NCBI GenBank assembly: GCA_934045075.1
Contig: OW203734.1
Coordinates: 13,576,016 to 13,640,015, forward strand
From: Yponomeuta sedellus
Taxonomy: Eukaryota > Arthropoda > Insecta > Lepidoptera > Yponomeutidae
DNA length: 64,000 nt
Reading direction: 5' to 3'
Part shown: positions 32,565 to 43,499 of the stretch, one piece after another
How the letters are laid out: each line of letters opens with the position of its first letter
Position numbering within the stretch: position 1 is the first letter of the stretch
The notes under the pieces: model-generated
What the model was told of the DNA's origin: nothing
What the model saw: the letters and a program-made list of their open reading frames with translations, nothing else
Database searches by the model: none
Program-made: the position numbers and the translations under genes

Positions 32565-35116
32565 ATGGAACGTTACCGTAACTGTGTAATGTGCCGAAGA
32601 GGGCTATACCGAGGCAGATATCAAGTACGCGTTCTGTCGGAAGCCTTGACAAGAACACACGTGGAGCTAGTAACATTTATACGAGAAAACGCTGCTCTGG
32701 AGGTTTGTACCTATTGCACTTTTTTTTTCCACTCGATCCTCACTGAACCTTCGATATAAAAGGAAACCAATTGAAATCATGTGCAACTGCATCCCAGATC
32801 TATTCTAGTAGTAAATGAGGTAACGAAGACGTAAAAGTGAAAACCGATTGATAAGTGATTCTGGTCGCTTAAAGAACATTCAAGTGATTCCTTTTTCACT
32901 TTTACGTCTTCCACGATGTATTTACCACCAAAACAAGGCCTACACAAAACCACAACCAATTACTGTGGTTGCGGTTTTGTGTGGTTGTGTGTATGCCTTG
33001 TTTTCGTACACACAACTACAGAAAACCGCAACCAGATCTCTGAGAAATCTGTGAATCTGTGGCATATATTTGACGATTCGCACACCTTCTGACAGAAAAA
33101 CAAATCCCTCCCACAAATGACCCCCAATGCGTTATTTTGTTAGGTATTTTTCGGAAACCAAAGTTGTTTTTCTTTTCCTTACATTTTCATATATCATTTT
33201 CAGGTCGTGTTTGACAACACCCGAAGAGTATGTTACCGATGCTGGCAAAGAGCCGAAAATGCGTCTAGAGGTCATGCAAACCCTCAACCCGAGCCGGAGC
33301 CGCAAGAACAAGCAGAACCGCAAGAACAACTACAACCGCAAGAACAACTACAACCGCAATTAGAAGAAATGCTTCATATTCCTGAATATATGAGACCATC
33401 TAATACCGCGACGCATTGTATCTTTCATGGCTGCGCTAATGAAACCCGCCATCGAATTCCAAATGTTGTTAAAATCCACGTATTTTCTCAACATAAATTG
33501 TATATCCCCGACAGTGCCAGAGTATGTCACGATCACCTTAATGGGAATGATTGGGATGATTTGCCCCAACATTGCAACATTTCCCACGACTTTACGGCTG
33601 CCCACTTCAGGGATGTTTGTGACCTAATGCGAAATGCCTTAAACTCACCCAGATTACGTTTTAGCGACCGAGGCATGAATGAAGAAGAAATGCACTTTTG
33701 GACTGGACGTACTAATGATGAATTTAATGCCATCTTAGAGCAAAATCCATTATTAAGAAATAGAAGTGCAGATCCCAGAACCACTTTGGGCATTTTACTA
33801 ACGAAACTACGCACAGGAGAACCCAACGCGAGACTTGCGACGTTGTTTAACATGTCTCGGAGAAAACTCGAACGCCAGTTGGCCATCGCACGAGAGTGTC
33901 TTAGCACTGACTACGTTGTGCGACACTTGGGAGTGGATCACATGAATAGAGAAGATATATTGGAGAGAAACTTGAGGATTCCAAAAGCACTGTATGGAAA
34001 TGAAGACAACAATAAAGCCATTATTATTTGCGATGGTACGTATATTTATATATACAAGAGTTCAAACTTTTTGTTTCAGAGGCAATCCTACAGTTTACAC
34101 AAGTTCCAAAACTTGTTGAAACCATTTTTAATCGTAACCACTGACGGATACATTATAGATGTTAAAGGACCATACGCTGCAACAAAAACTGATGCGCAGA
34201 TAATGAGCGACTTAATGACTGACGAGGAAAATCCCCTTCATATATTGCTTCAGCCGAATGACGTATTTATTTTGGACCGCGGGTTCAGGGATAGTCTGCA
34301 GCATATAGAAGCATGTGGCTACGAATTTCACGTCCCCCCGACGAAGAACCGGGAAGAGTCGCAGCTCACGACTTCTCAAGCAAATGATTCCCGGCTGGTG
34401 ACAATGTGCCGATGGGTAGTGGAAGTGGTTACGGGCGTTTCAAAAGAGATTTCAAGCTGTTGCGCCAAAAATATTTTAATAACACAATGCCTAATATGTT
34501 CGGGGATTTTATGATTGCAGCAGCAATTACAAATCACTTCCACAGGCCTATTGTCGATAGCCAACACGCAGAAGCTTTTTTACAAAAAATTTTTGAAAGA
34601 AGGCAAACCCCAAACGTGTTATATGATTATGTAGAAGCAAAAAGATTAAACAACAGAAGAGCCAATTTCCAGAGATTGGAAGCAAATGACATTCAAGACT
34701 TTCCACGATTGAGGGAACAGGACGTGATTTTGCTGTCATAGGGGACATATCAGTTAAAACTGGCAAAATCATATTGCAGCGAGCACCTCAACAACGGCTT
34801 ATATCTTATAGAAACTTATAGAGAAGCTGCTTTGGAGGATATCCATGAATATGGGATCCACGAAGATGCGTGGCTGTTGCGTGCACGCATACAGTCCCGA
34901 CATGTACGATCAAAACAATATTTTTGCTATATATTATTAGACAGAAATAGTAGAAACATATTACAACATTATTGCACATGTTTGACAGGACGCCGCACGA
35001 TAGGTTCCTGTGCGCATATTATATCTAATGTGTGGTATTTAGGATATGCTAGACATGAAGGCTTTACTGAACCAGCACTATTTTTAAATAACATTATCAT
35101 GGATGAAACACATTAA
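32565..35116 (+). pseudogene. transposase, DDE core plus SWIM finger, two lesions
   Basis: Exon 1 (32565-32702) starts MERYRNCVMC and ends in phase 0 at gag|gtttgt. Exon 2 starts at 33204 after atatcattttcag. The joined frame is about 680 codons. Order: Cys pairs C7/C10 and C56/C59 (spacing like a ZAD finger), a Gln/Glu/Pro-rich linker at about 75-98, a second C/C...C/H set (C118, C123, C154, H157), then an RNase H-fold core. Core acids are D323 (in CDGTYIYI), D404 (in FILDRGF) and E453 (in CRWVVE). A SWIM zinc finger (CTC...SCAH, about 34972-35022) closes the protein before TAA at 35114. Lesions: a one-base loss near 34430 just after the catalytic Glu, since the next frame resumes with GRFKRDFKLL, and an in-frame TAG at 34739-34741. 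Both are single-base changes, so the copy is young but inactive as it stands. A polyadenylation signal aataaa lies at 35157. Confidence 0.85.
32703..33203 (+). other. transposase intron with two hairpins
   Basis: The donor gtttgt at 32703 and acceptor atcattttcag ending at 33203 join phase-0 exons. Inside, 32825-32843 pairs with 32893-32911 (gaagacgtaaaagtgaaaa), and 32930-32957 pairs imperfectly with 32967-33004 (caaggc, acacaaaaccacaacc). The intron could be an insertion of another inverted-repeat element, but its ends coincide with the splice sites. Confidence 0.65.
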
Positions 35117-35415
35117 ACGATAAAACTTACTCTGAACTTGTTTTATTTACTTCGATAATAAACAAACAATGATAATATAATAATCAATGCTGATCATTTG
35201 TAATTAAAATCGATATACAATGTCGAAAAAATATCAAAAAGAATTAAAACAACAGAAAAAAAATTAAATAAAAAAAAACTTTTAACGTATGATTACTCAA
35301 ATTGGACAGAAAATCGGGACTAGCGCTTCGATTATTCTTATTCTACAAAAAAATACCTTTCCAACGACGTATTACTCATTCCGATTGGTGCCAGGACCAG
35401 GTTCCATACATTTGT

Positions 35416-35429
35416 GCCCATCATCCTTT
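35416..35429 (-). repeat. right terminal inverted repeat of the DNA transposon
   Basis: Exact inverse of 32001-32014. A family F LINE end begins about 12 bp beyond it. Confidence 0.85.
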
Positions 35430-35440
35430 CATACTTCTCC

Positions 35441-35592
35441 TTCTTGTTCAGGCTATATTAGTCCATTGCTGGACATAGCCCTCCCCTAATGAGCGCAAGG
35501 TTGTGCCCATAATCCTCACGCTGGGCATCTGGGTTGGGGATCGCAGTTTGGTGGAATTATACTGCAGAGGGCGCTGCTGTCCACCCCCCGGT
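35441..35592 (-). repeat. LINE 3' end (family F)
   Basis: ggctatattagtccattgct, ggacatagccctcccctaat, ggatcgcagtttggtggaat and gcagagggcgctgctg in family order. Confidence 0.65.
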
Positions 35593-37212
35593 TTGTATCC
35601 AAATTTCATTATTTAAGTCACATTTTCTTTGAGAAATTATGAAATAGTTTCCCTACAAAGTGTCTGTTTTGTTAAGTCAAACTGATTAATTAACACTGTT
35701 TAATATCAGTAGTGGACTTTATACAGTTATCTCTTGTGGGAGAGTTGAATTTCAGTTTACAATTTGCCTTGAACGTAAGCTGCTTTGGGCTTATTCAGAA
35801 GTAGAGACGGCGAGTGTTCATTTATAATAACTCTCTCCGCATTAAGTTCGTAGTTGGACTAGACCGTTTTGTCAGGTCGTTATAAGTTTGTAGTGACTTA
35901 AGTCTTATTAATAAGGATGTTCATGCCTCTATGGCCAACCAAGTGTGCTATTAGTCTTGGCTTAACTTCGCGGTGTTACGTCAGATTCAAATCGTGTTTG
36001 TTTGTTACACTTTATAGCACAAAATACAAAAAAGGTATAGCACTTAAACGACTTATTTCTAGAGAAATTTCCACCAGCTATAATATTACAGAATATTAAA
36101 CAGACAGCACAGTATTAAACAAACAGACAGGTATGAGGTCACGTATAGCACAAATTGCAATAAACTGCTTATTGCAATTGCTACTAAACTCAACTTTACG
36201 CTATACAGTAAGATCTGATAAATCTCCAATTTTAAAATCTAGGCGCACGAAGTGCGTTAGGCGAAGTTCTCGCCTAGCTCGCAATATACTCGTATACATT
36301 CACACGAACCACACCGTCTCCCCTTTATCGTCGAAGACAATTTGTGGGAGTTAGTTATGTAACAGGACGGAACACGCAAAGAGATTAAGTTTACCGAAAT
36401 GTATCCAGCTATATTATACTAACTAATATCGATAATAACAATGATAATGATACAAACTAGTATCGATAGTTTGGAACCTGGTATGCCGTGCATTGTAGAA
36501 GTCAAATAATTTTAAGTATAGGCACTTTTTGGCGCACTCAGTGTCTTCAGAATCTTCTCTGATTGATCATGAACAGTCTAGAGTAGGAACTTCTAATTGA
36601 GCTATGGCTTAGGGATTTGAAATATACATAGTGTCATAAGAATTACAAAAAATACATGGATACCGGATTATACTTGATCCGTTGTAGATAAGAGATCTTT
36701 CCTTATTATTTAAGTTTATACAGGTACATAATGCAGTAATGCATGCCTACATCTTGTCCCTCATAAGCGACGTAGGACTTTTATAAAAGATTTCCAATTG
36801 AAATGAAATGAAATGAAGCACTTGTAGCTACTGGTTAAATATATCAAGACAAATAACATTTTGCATCCACTCCCATCAAGACACCAAGACGTTGACGTCA
36901 ACATTGCTGTGTTTCATCAATAAGTTCATAAAACATTACGACATTTTTTTTATTTTCGGACCAAACATGTAACGTTTTTAAAGAATGTTGAATTTTATTC
37001 TGTAATAAAAAGTTTCCAAATAATAATATGGTCCTTGTTTTTACATATTTATTTCCTATTGAGATTAAATACCTACTACCTACCACATCTGATTAGATTT
37101 AATGACCATTTGTTTTATATTCGTTTGTTGCACAACTTGTACTAAATATCTTACCTTGTTCTAAAAATATAACCGAGTAATTATGTAAAAAAAGATGGAA
37201 TTAAAACTGTTT
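35593..37212. other. unassigned AT-rich sequence
   Basis: About 1.6 kb. Two short open stretches (35917-36099, 36133-36354) lack splice or domain support. Confidence 0.4.
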
Positions 37213-37455
37213 TGGCCCATCTTTTTTTATAGTATTTTCTAAGGTTAACACGAGCAGTAGACATAATTAAAACTGTTTTTATACGGATTTATGCTCGTTT
37301 ATTACATTTTTACAATTTTCCAACGTTTCGGCACTTTTGGAACGTTGGAAAATTGTAAAAATGTAATAAACGAGCATAAATCCGTATAAAAACAGTTTTA
37401 ATTATGTCTACTGCTCGTGTTAACCTTAGAAAATACTATAAAAAAAGATGGGCCA
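37213..37455. repeat. 243-bp near-perfect palindrome (family D copy 2)
   Basis: The arm 37213-37327 is repeated in inverse at 37341-37455 around a 13-nt centre (tcggcacttttgg). I saw no mismatch. The arms carry the family D words acgagcataaatccgtataa and aaacagttttaatt, with tails outward. The centre sits within the gccgaaacgttgg word that in copy 1 continues into further sequence. Confidence 0.9.
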
Positions 37456-37942
37456 AGATAAGTATTAACAAAATTAAAGCGCACGAAGACAATTGAAGCT
37501 TTATAAATTTTTCAATATTAATATGAAATCCGACGTATAACATCAACTAATGTTTCTCGAAAACACATAGAGCGAAAGCGGATGGAACAGTTCAACATTT
37601 TCTGCTTACTTAACAGTGAAGCGCTCGTGGGCTGTTATTTGAACAGCCGATATTAAACTTTATGAGGCAATATTGAAATCCTCTTTTTGCTTACGCCTTT
37701 TTCAGCAGGGTTTTTGCGTTACATAAAACATGCTCCATTTTTAGGGTTCCGTACCAGAAGAGTTCCAAACGGGGCCCTATTATCTGCCTCCGCTGTCTGC
37801 CTGCCTGTCCGTCCGTGCGATCTATTGAAATTGAAATGTGGTTTATTTATCGCAAAATAAATATATTTGGATCTGAAATAGGTAGCCAGTTGAAATTAGC
37901 ACAGATTATGTAGGTATTATTACGGCGGATTATATTACTTAA
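37456..37942. other. unassigned AT-rich sequence
   Basis: No supported feature. Confidence 0.4.
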
Positions 37943-38306
37943 TAGCGCTGGTGGCCTTGTCGAATCGAGTGATTGGAATCAATCACTCGAGTTAAGCAAC
38001 AACAGGCGCGGTCAGGTGCTGGGTGGTTGAGCGTCTCGTTATTACCGCTAGTGGCATTTTTCCAAGCGCTTCCGTGCTTTGCAAGGCCAGTTAAGCCGTG
38101 GGTGCCGGCTGTCATTTAATGGCAGTCGGTAATCCATGTCAGAGGCCTTATGGGCGGCTTGATAAGTTCTGACAGTAAGACCCGCCACTGTCTTACAAAC
38201 CTCCGTCAACCCGAAATCGCCAACGCGGTTTAGTATGGCCTATCTTTCCTGCAATTCAGGAAGAGACCCATGCCCGAGCAGTGGGGACATACAGGGTTGC
38301 AGTCGC
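37943..38306 (+). repeat. full-length 5S-derived SINE, copy 10
   Basis: Head gaatcgagtgattgg... with gttaagcaacaacaggcgcg, and a tail at gggacatacagggttgc. It is flanked by an 11-bp direct repeat with one mismatch (atattacttaa at 37932, atattacctaa at 38307). Confidence 0.8.
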
Positions 38307-38317
38307 ATATTACCTAA

Positions 38318-38930
38318 CAAATCTAAAAAATAATGTAATTTTAAAAATACCACAAACGTGTTTTTATGTTCTATGGTAAAAACGGTTAATACATACAGGC
38401 ATCAAACTTGTCATGATTGTGGGCCCTATTGTATATTTTAACGTCAAATAATAAAAAAAAACGCCCAAGCGCCAATAGTGAGTTCACTAATTTTTTGCAA
38501 AAACAATTGGTACGAAACCCTCGATGAGCGAGTCCGACTTACACTTGGCAGGTTTTTAGAATAATTGTGAGGAAATCCATTTAAGAAGGATCTTAGAACA
38601 GTAAACAATCTCATATGTATTCATAGTATTGATTATTTTGATTCCAAAATGAAACTATTGTCTACAAAAAAACCGTCGACCTAATAAAAAGTAAACAAAT
38701 TGGGGTATAATTTCCACTCCTAACCTCCGATGTATTGACTTTCGGGAGTTGTTGATTGCATAGTATTAAGAAAGAGGCGAATGAACATTTCATAGAGCTT
38801 TATGTGGTAAGGTACAAAATTATAGAGGGTGCACTGAAATGCGACAAATGTACCTCGGTCACGTAGCAAAATGGTCGAGCAATTTTGAAACTTTTGTTAT
38901 AGAACCTGAATTGAAGAGTGATAGATAGAT
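38318..38930. other. unassigned AT-rich sequence
   Basis: Nothing recognised. Confidence 0.4.
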
Positions 38931-39006
38931 AGAGATAGAAAACACTTTATGTCCACATAAAAATTAAAATTACCCAAATATTTCTTATATTCTTTTTTTT
39001 TAATTC

Positions 39007-39151
39007 ACTAACCCGTGCTAAGGACAATTTTAAAAACCTATTTAGGGGCAAAAATTCCCACTCGAACCCGCGACCTCTGGCATGGTGAGCCAGAGGTCGC
39101 GGGTTCGAGTCCCGGCATGGGTATAATTTTTAGCCTTTAAATAGGTTTTTA
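39007..39151. repeat. family C fold-back turning at the anticodon loop
   Basis: The left side is an antisense family C tail and body (cactaacccgtgctaaggac, cctatttaggggc, aacccgcgacctctggc). A 7-nt loop atggtga follows, then the complement resumes in sense (gccagaggtcgcgggttcga, tttaaataggttttt). The turn is at the tRNA anticodon stem, whose arms are ctggc and gccag. Both tails face outward. Confidence 0.85.
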
Positions 39152-39164
39152 AGATATTCCTTAA

Positions 39165-39235
39165 CCTAAGAGTACAGACGGCGGCCTTATAGCTAAAAGT
39201 GATCTCTTCCAGACAACCTTTGATGATAGTTTTGA
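39165..39235. repeat. LINE-tail-like repeat (family L)
   Basis: cctaagagtacagacggcgg, ccttatagctaaaagtgat and ctcttccagacaacctttga recur at 45640-45785. Confidence 0.5.
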
Positions 39236-39276
39236 ATGATAATTGAATGATTTTAAAGACCGATTTAGAATAGTAT

Positions 39277-39512
39277 CGTTATCAACCCTTGTATGTCCCC
39301 ACTGCTGGGGCACGGGTCTCTTCTTGCATCGCAGGAAGGTTAGGCCATACTCCACCACGGGGGCCAAGTCCGGGTTGGTGGAGGATTGTAAGACAGCGGC
39401 GGGCCGTGGGTATATAATGGGCAACTCAGTTGGAAAGAGCGCTGGCACAGATAGCCAGAGGTCGCGGCTTCGAATCCCGGCATGGGTGGAATTTTTAGCC
39501 TCTAAATAGGTT
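39277..39512. repeat. chimera of antisense 5S-SINE and sense family C
   Basis: 39277-39406 is the antisense 3' part of family A, ending at agcggcgggcc. It joins directly to sense family C (gcaactcagttggaaagagc, ggtcgcggcttcgaatcccg, cctctaaataggtttttt). Each partner's 3' end faces outward, as in the same-family fold-backs. Confidence 0.75.
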
Positions 39513-39956
39513 TTTTAAGAGTCGTAAATTTACAGGATCATTTTGAAGACAAATGCGTGTGGTATTAAACTAATATAAACGGGGACTTTTTTTAGTTTTC
39601 CACGAATTTAAAAGTTGAAAACCCGAGTAATTGAGAAAAAAATCGTGTTTTGAAAATAAATGTGCAGTTTCGTTGATAGCTTCTTCTTTACATATTTTTT
39701 TTTAATAATAACGGTTTTGACTTTCACCCAGTAAGCATTTAGTTTTCACAATGAATAAAATGTGTTGAACTTGAATTTTAATTATGTGAGACACGCTGTA
39801 TAGTTCTTATAAATGCTATAATGTGCTTTATTTCTCAGAGGGTTTTGTGGCCCATCAAAATTTACGACCTGATTCCCACTTTTCTATTTGATAGAATTTA
39901 ATATGTTAGTTCAAAGTACATTGGCCTCTGCATCTAGGCAATCGGGTGATTTATGC
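39513..39956. other. unassigned AT-rich sequence
   Basis: No supported feature. Confidence 0.4.
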
Positions 39957-40487
39957 AATGTCCAGTGGTATCTACATTCACATTAGATGGGTGAAGGGCC
40001 CACTCGAATGCTGTAGTTCCTAGGACATGTTTTCAGATGGTGTTGATTTGCCCAGCACCTACCTGACAGTTCCTGACCGTCCTGACAGTTTAGTCAGCCT
40101 AGTCCGCAGGAAAGACTAACTAATACGTGGTGAGACAACGAAGCCGCGGGTTTGTTCACGTTGTTTTCCTTCACAATTAGATTAGATTAGAGTGAAAAAT
40201 TCTTTATTGCACAATACAAACATACCTTTGTACAGGGCGAGCTTATTACTAATGAGTATTTTCTTCCAGCTAACCTTGGGTTACGTGGATAGTAGTGCGG
40301 GTAGTGCCCGGAGAGAGTTATTATAAATAATTACAGTTAGCGTGTGGTATTGCAACTAACAAATTCGCAATAGTTCTTAACTTTTAAATTAAACAAAGTC
40401 ATTGGGACATGTCCGCACTAAAGATTGAACCTGGGTCCCTCGCTTGCGAGTCCACTGTTCTACCCATTGAGCTACCACCGCTGTAGC
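39957..40487 (-). repeat. family H SINE split by a LINE-tail insertion
   Basis: The antisense 3' part 39957-40175 runs to ttgttttccttcac. The family resumes at about 40332 with gttagcgtgtggtattgc and ends in the tRNA-like head (tgcgagtccactgttctacc, ttgagctaccaccgc). The intervening 155 bp (40176-40331; attagattagattagagtga, attctttattgcacaataca, ttcttccagctaaccttggg) looks like a separate antisense LINE tail, related to 44110-44222. Confidence 0.7.
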
Positions 40488-40501
40488 TCAAGATAAATTT
40501 A

Positions 40502-40608
40502 TGAACTAAAACTTTCGTAAGCACAACACATTGTAGACTTTTAGTCCGGATTTACTTACGGGTGTTGTTATATCAACACCCGTAATTAAATCCAGACTAA
40601 AAGTCTAC
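40502..40608 (-). repeat. family B retroposon, hairpin copy with 12-bp TSD
   Basis: A perfect 12-bp duplication aagataaattta (40490-40501, 40609-40620) brackets a 107-bp insert. On the - strand it opens gtagacttttagtc, forms a long hairpin (aacacccgtaa... with its complement around atataa), and ends with the family B A-rich tail. The middle of the longer copy is replaced by the complement of the 5' end. Confidence 0.85.
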
Positions 40609-40620
40609 AAGATAAATTTA

Positions 40621-40942
40621 AGTAAATCCTCGCAATGCCGCTGGTAATAATACATATCGATCGCCATTAAAAATTCTCCCTGCTTTATCATCCAAAGTTT
40701 ATTTCCAGATAAAATGAAGTATTTTTATCGCAAGTCGTTAAAAACTTCTAAAATAAATCATGTTATGTTAGCCGTAAAAACTATGCCGATAACGTGGCAT
40801 GAAGAACTATGGAGCTTTAAAAATAAATCTTCATATTAAATCCTGGTTGAGCTGAATAGGCCCAACAGTTTGCTCTGTTTATGGGCTGATTATAGAGATA
40901 CACGGAGCATTATCTCACAGTCAACGCCTGCATTTTTTTTTC
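40621..40942. other. unassigned AT-rich sequence
   Basis: No supported feature. Confidence 0.4.
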
Positions 40943-40951
40943 TAAGCCAAC

Positions 40952-41320
40952 GCTTGAAGCGTTCGTGGCCTAGTTGAACCGAGTGATTGGAATCAATCAC
41001 TTGGTTAAGAAACAACAGGTGCGGTCAGGTGCAGGATGGGTGACCGTCCGCCGACTACCGCTAGTGGCATTTTTTCCGAGCGCTTCCGTGCTTCACAAAG
41101 CACGTTGCCGTTGGTGCCGGTTTTCATGTAATGGCAGTCGTTAAACCATGTCAGAAGCCTTATGGGCGGCTTGATAACTTCTGACAGTAAGGCCCGCCAC
41201 TGTCTTACAATCCTCCACCAACCCGGTCTTGGCCCCCGTGGTGGAGTATGGCCTAACCTTCCTGCGATGCAGGAAGAGACCTGTGCCCCAGCAGTGGAGA
41301 CATACAAGGGTTGATACCAA
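40952..41320 (+). repeat. full-length 5S-derived SINE, copy 12
   Basis: 5S-like head from gaaccgagtgattgg, gcggtcaggtgcaggatggg and ggtgaccg, body complete, tail acatacaagggttgatacc. A 9-bp duplication taagccaac lies at 40943-40951 and 41321-41329. Confidence 0.85.
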
Positions 41321-41384
41321 TAAGCCAACACATAAACAACGCTCATGTCAACGACACATGATCTCTGCTCATCGCGCAGAACTG

Positions 41385-41730
41385 TAATAGCATCGTTTGT
41401 TGCGTTGGTTTGGACATGTCCAGAGAAAGATTACGAAACAAATATATATTGCGAATGTGAGTAGAAGGGCTGGTTCCTTATCTCTTGTGGGAAAGTTGGA
41501 GACAGGGACGTCCCAGGCGGACATACATTGACCAAATAGGGGATGTACTAGCAAAGGGGAAGATAAAAAGTACCCGGAACCGGCGTGCGTGCATGCCGTT
41601 GCATGTTACTTTGAACGTTGATGAAGCGAAGGTGATCTGTCAGGATCGTGGCAAGTGGCAATATCTGGTCTCTGCGTACCCCTCTGGGATACAGGCGTGG
41701 GGTTACGTATGTATGTTCACACCAATAAGC
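41385..41730 (+). pseudogene. LINE ORF2 C-terminus and 3' end (family I)
   Basis: Frames reading LLRWFGHVQRK, then RPRRTYIDQIGDVL, KSTRNRRACM and VICQDRGKWQYLVSAYP are the conserved end of an insect LINE ORF2, downstream of the reverse transcriptase. At least one frameshift separates the first and second parts (around 41450-41500). The 3' end has cccctctgggatacaggcgt and a gtatgtatgt tail. The upstream 5' part is missing, as usual for truncated LINE copies. Confidence 0.75.
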
Positions 41731-42312
41731 GGTTTGTAAATTGCGGAAGTCGTTCGTTTAGAAAAGTCATATACCTCTAGTGAGATAATGGGTATGCCGA
41801 CTACTTACTAACAAGTAGTATACGAAATAATTTTATTGCGAAAGTTGCTGTAGCGGGCTAAGTAATTATCGGTGTTACAAGTTCTTGTTTTTTCCGGACC
41901 GCGCTTGTGTTTTACTTTAACCTCGCAGTTGTATTAGGAAGGCAAATTGCACTAATTACGTTGGGACAAGTAGAAAATACAATAAAATTCTAAAGAAATG
42001 CATTTCTGCAGTTCCAACTGGCTACGCAGGGTAAGAGATAATAATCTTATTATAATTTTATTATTCATTGTGGTGGCAAAAACTCGTATAAAATTAAAAC
42101 ATGAATTACACCACCTATTATATAGATGAGTTTTCTTTTTTGTTAATGTGGTTCTTTATGTTTGTTTCCTATTCAGGAGAATATATAATATTCTAAGCTC
42201 TTAAGATAAAAATAGGACAGAGGAACGTAATGGATGATCGAGCTTAGAACAGAAATAAAGTTATTTAAAATAAATTATTGCTAAATTAGTAATTACTTGC
42301 TATAAAAAGACT
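41731..42312. other. unassigned AT-rich sequence
   Basis: No supported feature. Confidence 0.4.
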
Positions 42313-42637
42313 TCGATAATAACCCTCGTATGTCCCCACTGCTAGGGCACGTGTCACTTCCTGCATTCTCCACCACGGGGGCTAAGTCCGGCTTGGTGGA
42401 GGATTGTTAAGCAGTGAGTGGCGGCCTTACTGTCAGAAGTTATCAAGCCGCCCTTAAGGCCTCTGATATGGCTTAACGACAGCCATTACATGACAGCCGG
42501 CACCAACAGCTTAACGTGCCTTGCAAAGCACGGAAGCGCTCGGAAAAATGCCACTGGCGGTAGTCGCGGGACGGTCACACATCCTGCACCTCACGCTTGA
42601 CACGACACAACACGCCGGTTGTTGCTTAACTCAAGTA
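42313..42637 (-). repeat. 5S-derived SINE, copy 13
   Basis: Antisense, nearly full, with a deletion in the tail part (cctgcattctccaccacggg) and the head truncated after gttgttgcttaactcaagt. Confidence 0.7.
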
Positions 42638-43109
42638 TGAAAAGTTGTATGAGGCAATAATTATTTTTCATTCTGTTATTCTCATTTACAAGCATGAAGA
42701 AACTTTAATGAATGTTCCCTTAATACATTGGTAAAGTCTCATCAGTAATTTGTAAATATCATGTAGTTTCATTTCGTTTGTACACGAAAACCAAACTTTC
42801 TATGAGAATTGTTCCCGGGCCGGGCCGTTTTAATGACGCTAACTAGTTTATACTCAAATTGGTTTGCAGTTGTTTTCGTTAACTTCCCCTTCTGTTTACT
42901 ATCAAATCTCTATTCACTCCTTGTCTATTATGCACTGCAGTCAGTCAAATCTATCAAGTGTCAGATGCTCAGCCTCTTGTTTGTTAGCTGCCAAATTAGC
43001 AATCCAAATCAGATTTCGGCGTTTGCATGACACCTTCTAGGTGACGCCTGACTTCAAAATAACTGGCCCCAACTATTTGCATTTCGATTTGAATATTATG
43101 ATCAATGCA
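42638..43109. other. unassigned AT-rich sequence
   Basis: No supported feature. Confidence 0.4.
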
Positions 43110-43280
43110 TGATATCAATCCCCGGTATGTCCCCACTGCAGGAGAACGGGTCTCTTTCTTCTTCGCGGGAAGGTTAGTCCATACTTCACCATGGTGGCCA
43201 AGTCCAAGTTGGTGGAGGATTGTAAGGCAGTGGCCTAACGTCCCTGCGGTCCAGGAAGAGACCCATGCCCAATTCTCGTC
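43110..43280. repeat. short 5S-SINE fold-back
   Basis: Antisense 3' part (ggtatgtccccactgcagg to ggattgtaaggcagtgg), then at about 43232 sense 3' part (cctaacgtccctgcggtcca, ggaagagacccatgccc). The 3' ends face outward. Confidence 0.7.
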
Positions 43281-43330
43281 GGACACGTCAGACAAAAAAA
43301 AATGTTAGTTAATTCAGTTGCAAATTAATA

Positions 43331-43490
43331 ATGTGTAGTGCTTACGAAAGTTATAGTTGGTGGAGGATTGTAAGACAATGGCGGGCCCTACTGTCAGAAG
43401 TTATCAAGCCGCCCATAAGGACTCTCACGTGGCTTAACGACTGCCATTACATGACATCCGGCACCAACGGCTTACCGTGTCATGCATACA
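43331..43490 (-). repeat. family B scrap joined to a 5S-SINE body
   Basis: 43331-43358 is the family B tail in opposite sense (gtgcttacgaaagttatag). It fuses to antisense family A body (ggtggaggattgtaagacaa, gacatccggcaccaacggct). Confidence 0.55.
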
Positions 43491-43499
43491 TGGCCAATT

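Larger units (their letters stand above)
32001..35429 (+). mobile_element. 3.4-kb DDE/SWIM DNA transposon
   Basis: The ends are perfect 14-bp inverted repeats, aaaggatgatgggc (32001-32014) and gcccatcatccttt (35416-35429). Imperfect inverted similarity continues inward for about 60 bp (ggtccttatgtccaatcaag against ggtcctggcaccaatcggaa; tgtcgttgg in both). The interior holds one spliced transposase gene. Flanking bases (cgtcaacc on the left, catacttc on the right) show no clear target-site duplication, so the exact termini or target preference are uncertain. A GC-rich block at 32330-32400 precedes the gene and may be its promoter region. Domain content (N-terminal Cys pairs, IS4/IS5-like catalytic core, C-terminal SWIM finger) places it among eukaryotic cut-and-paste elements of the DDE_Tnp_4 type. 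ISL2EU- or Kolobok-like is my best guess for the superfamily. Confidence 0.85.

Noticed and set aside
33132..33907. Antisense frames across the transposase gene
   Set aside because: They are shadows of the real + strand frame, which has splice sites and catalytic motifs.
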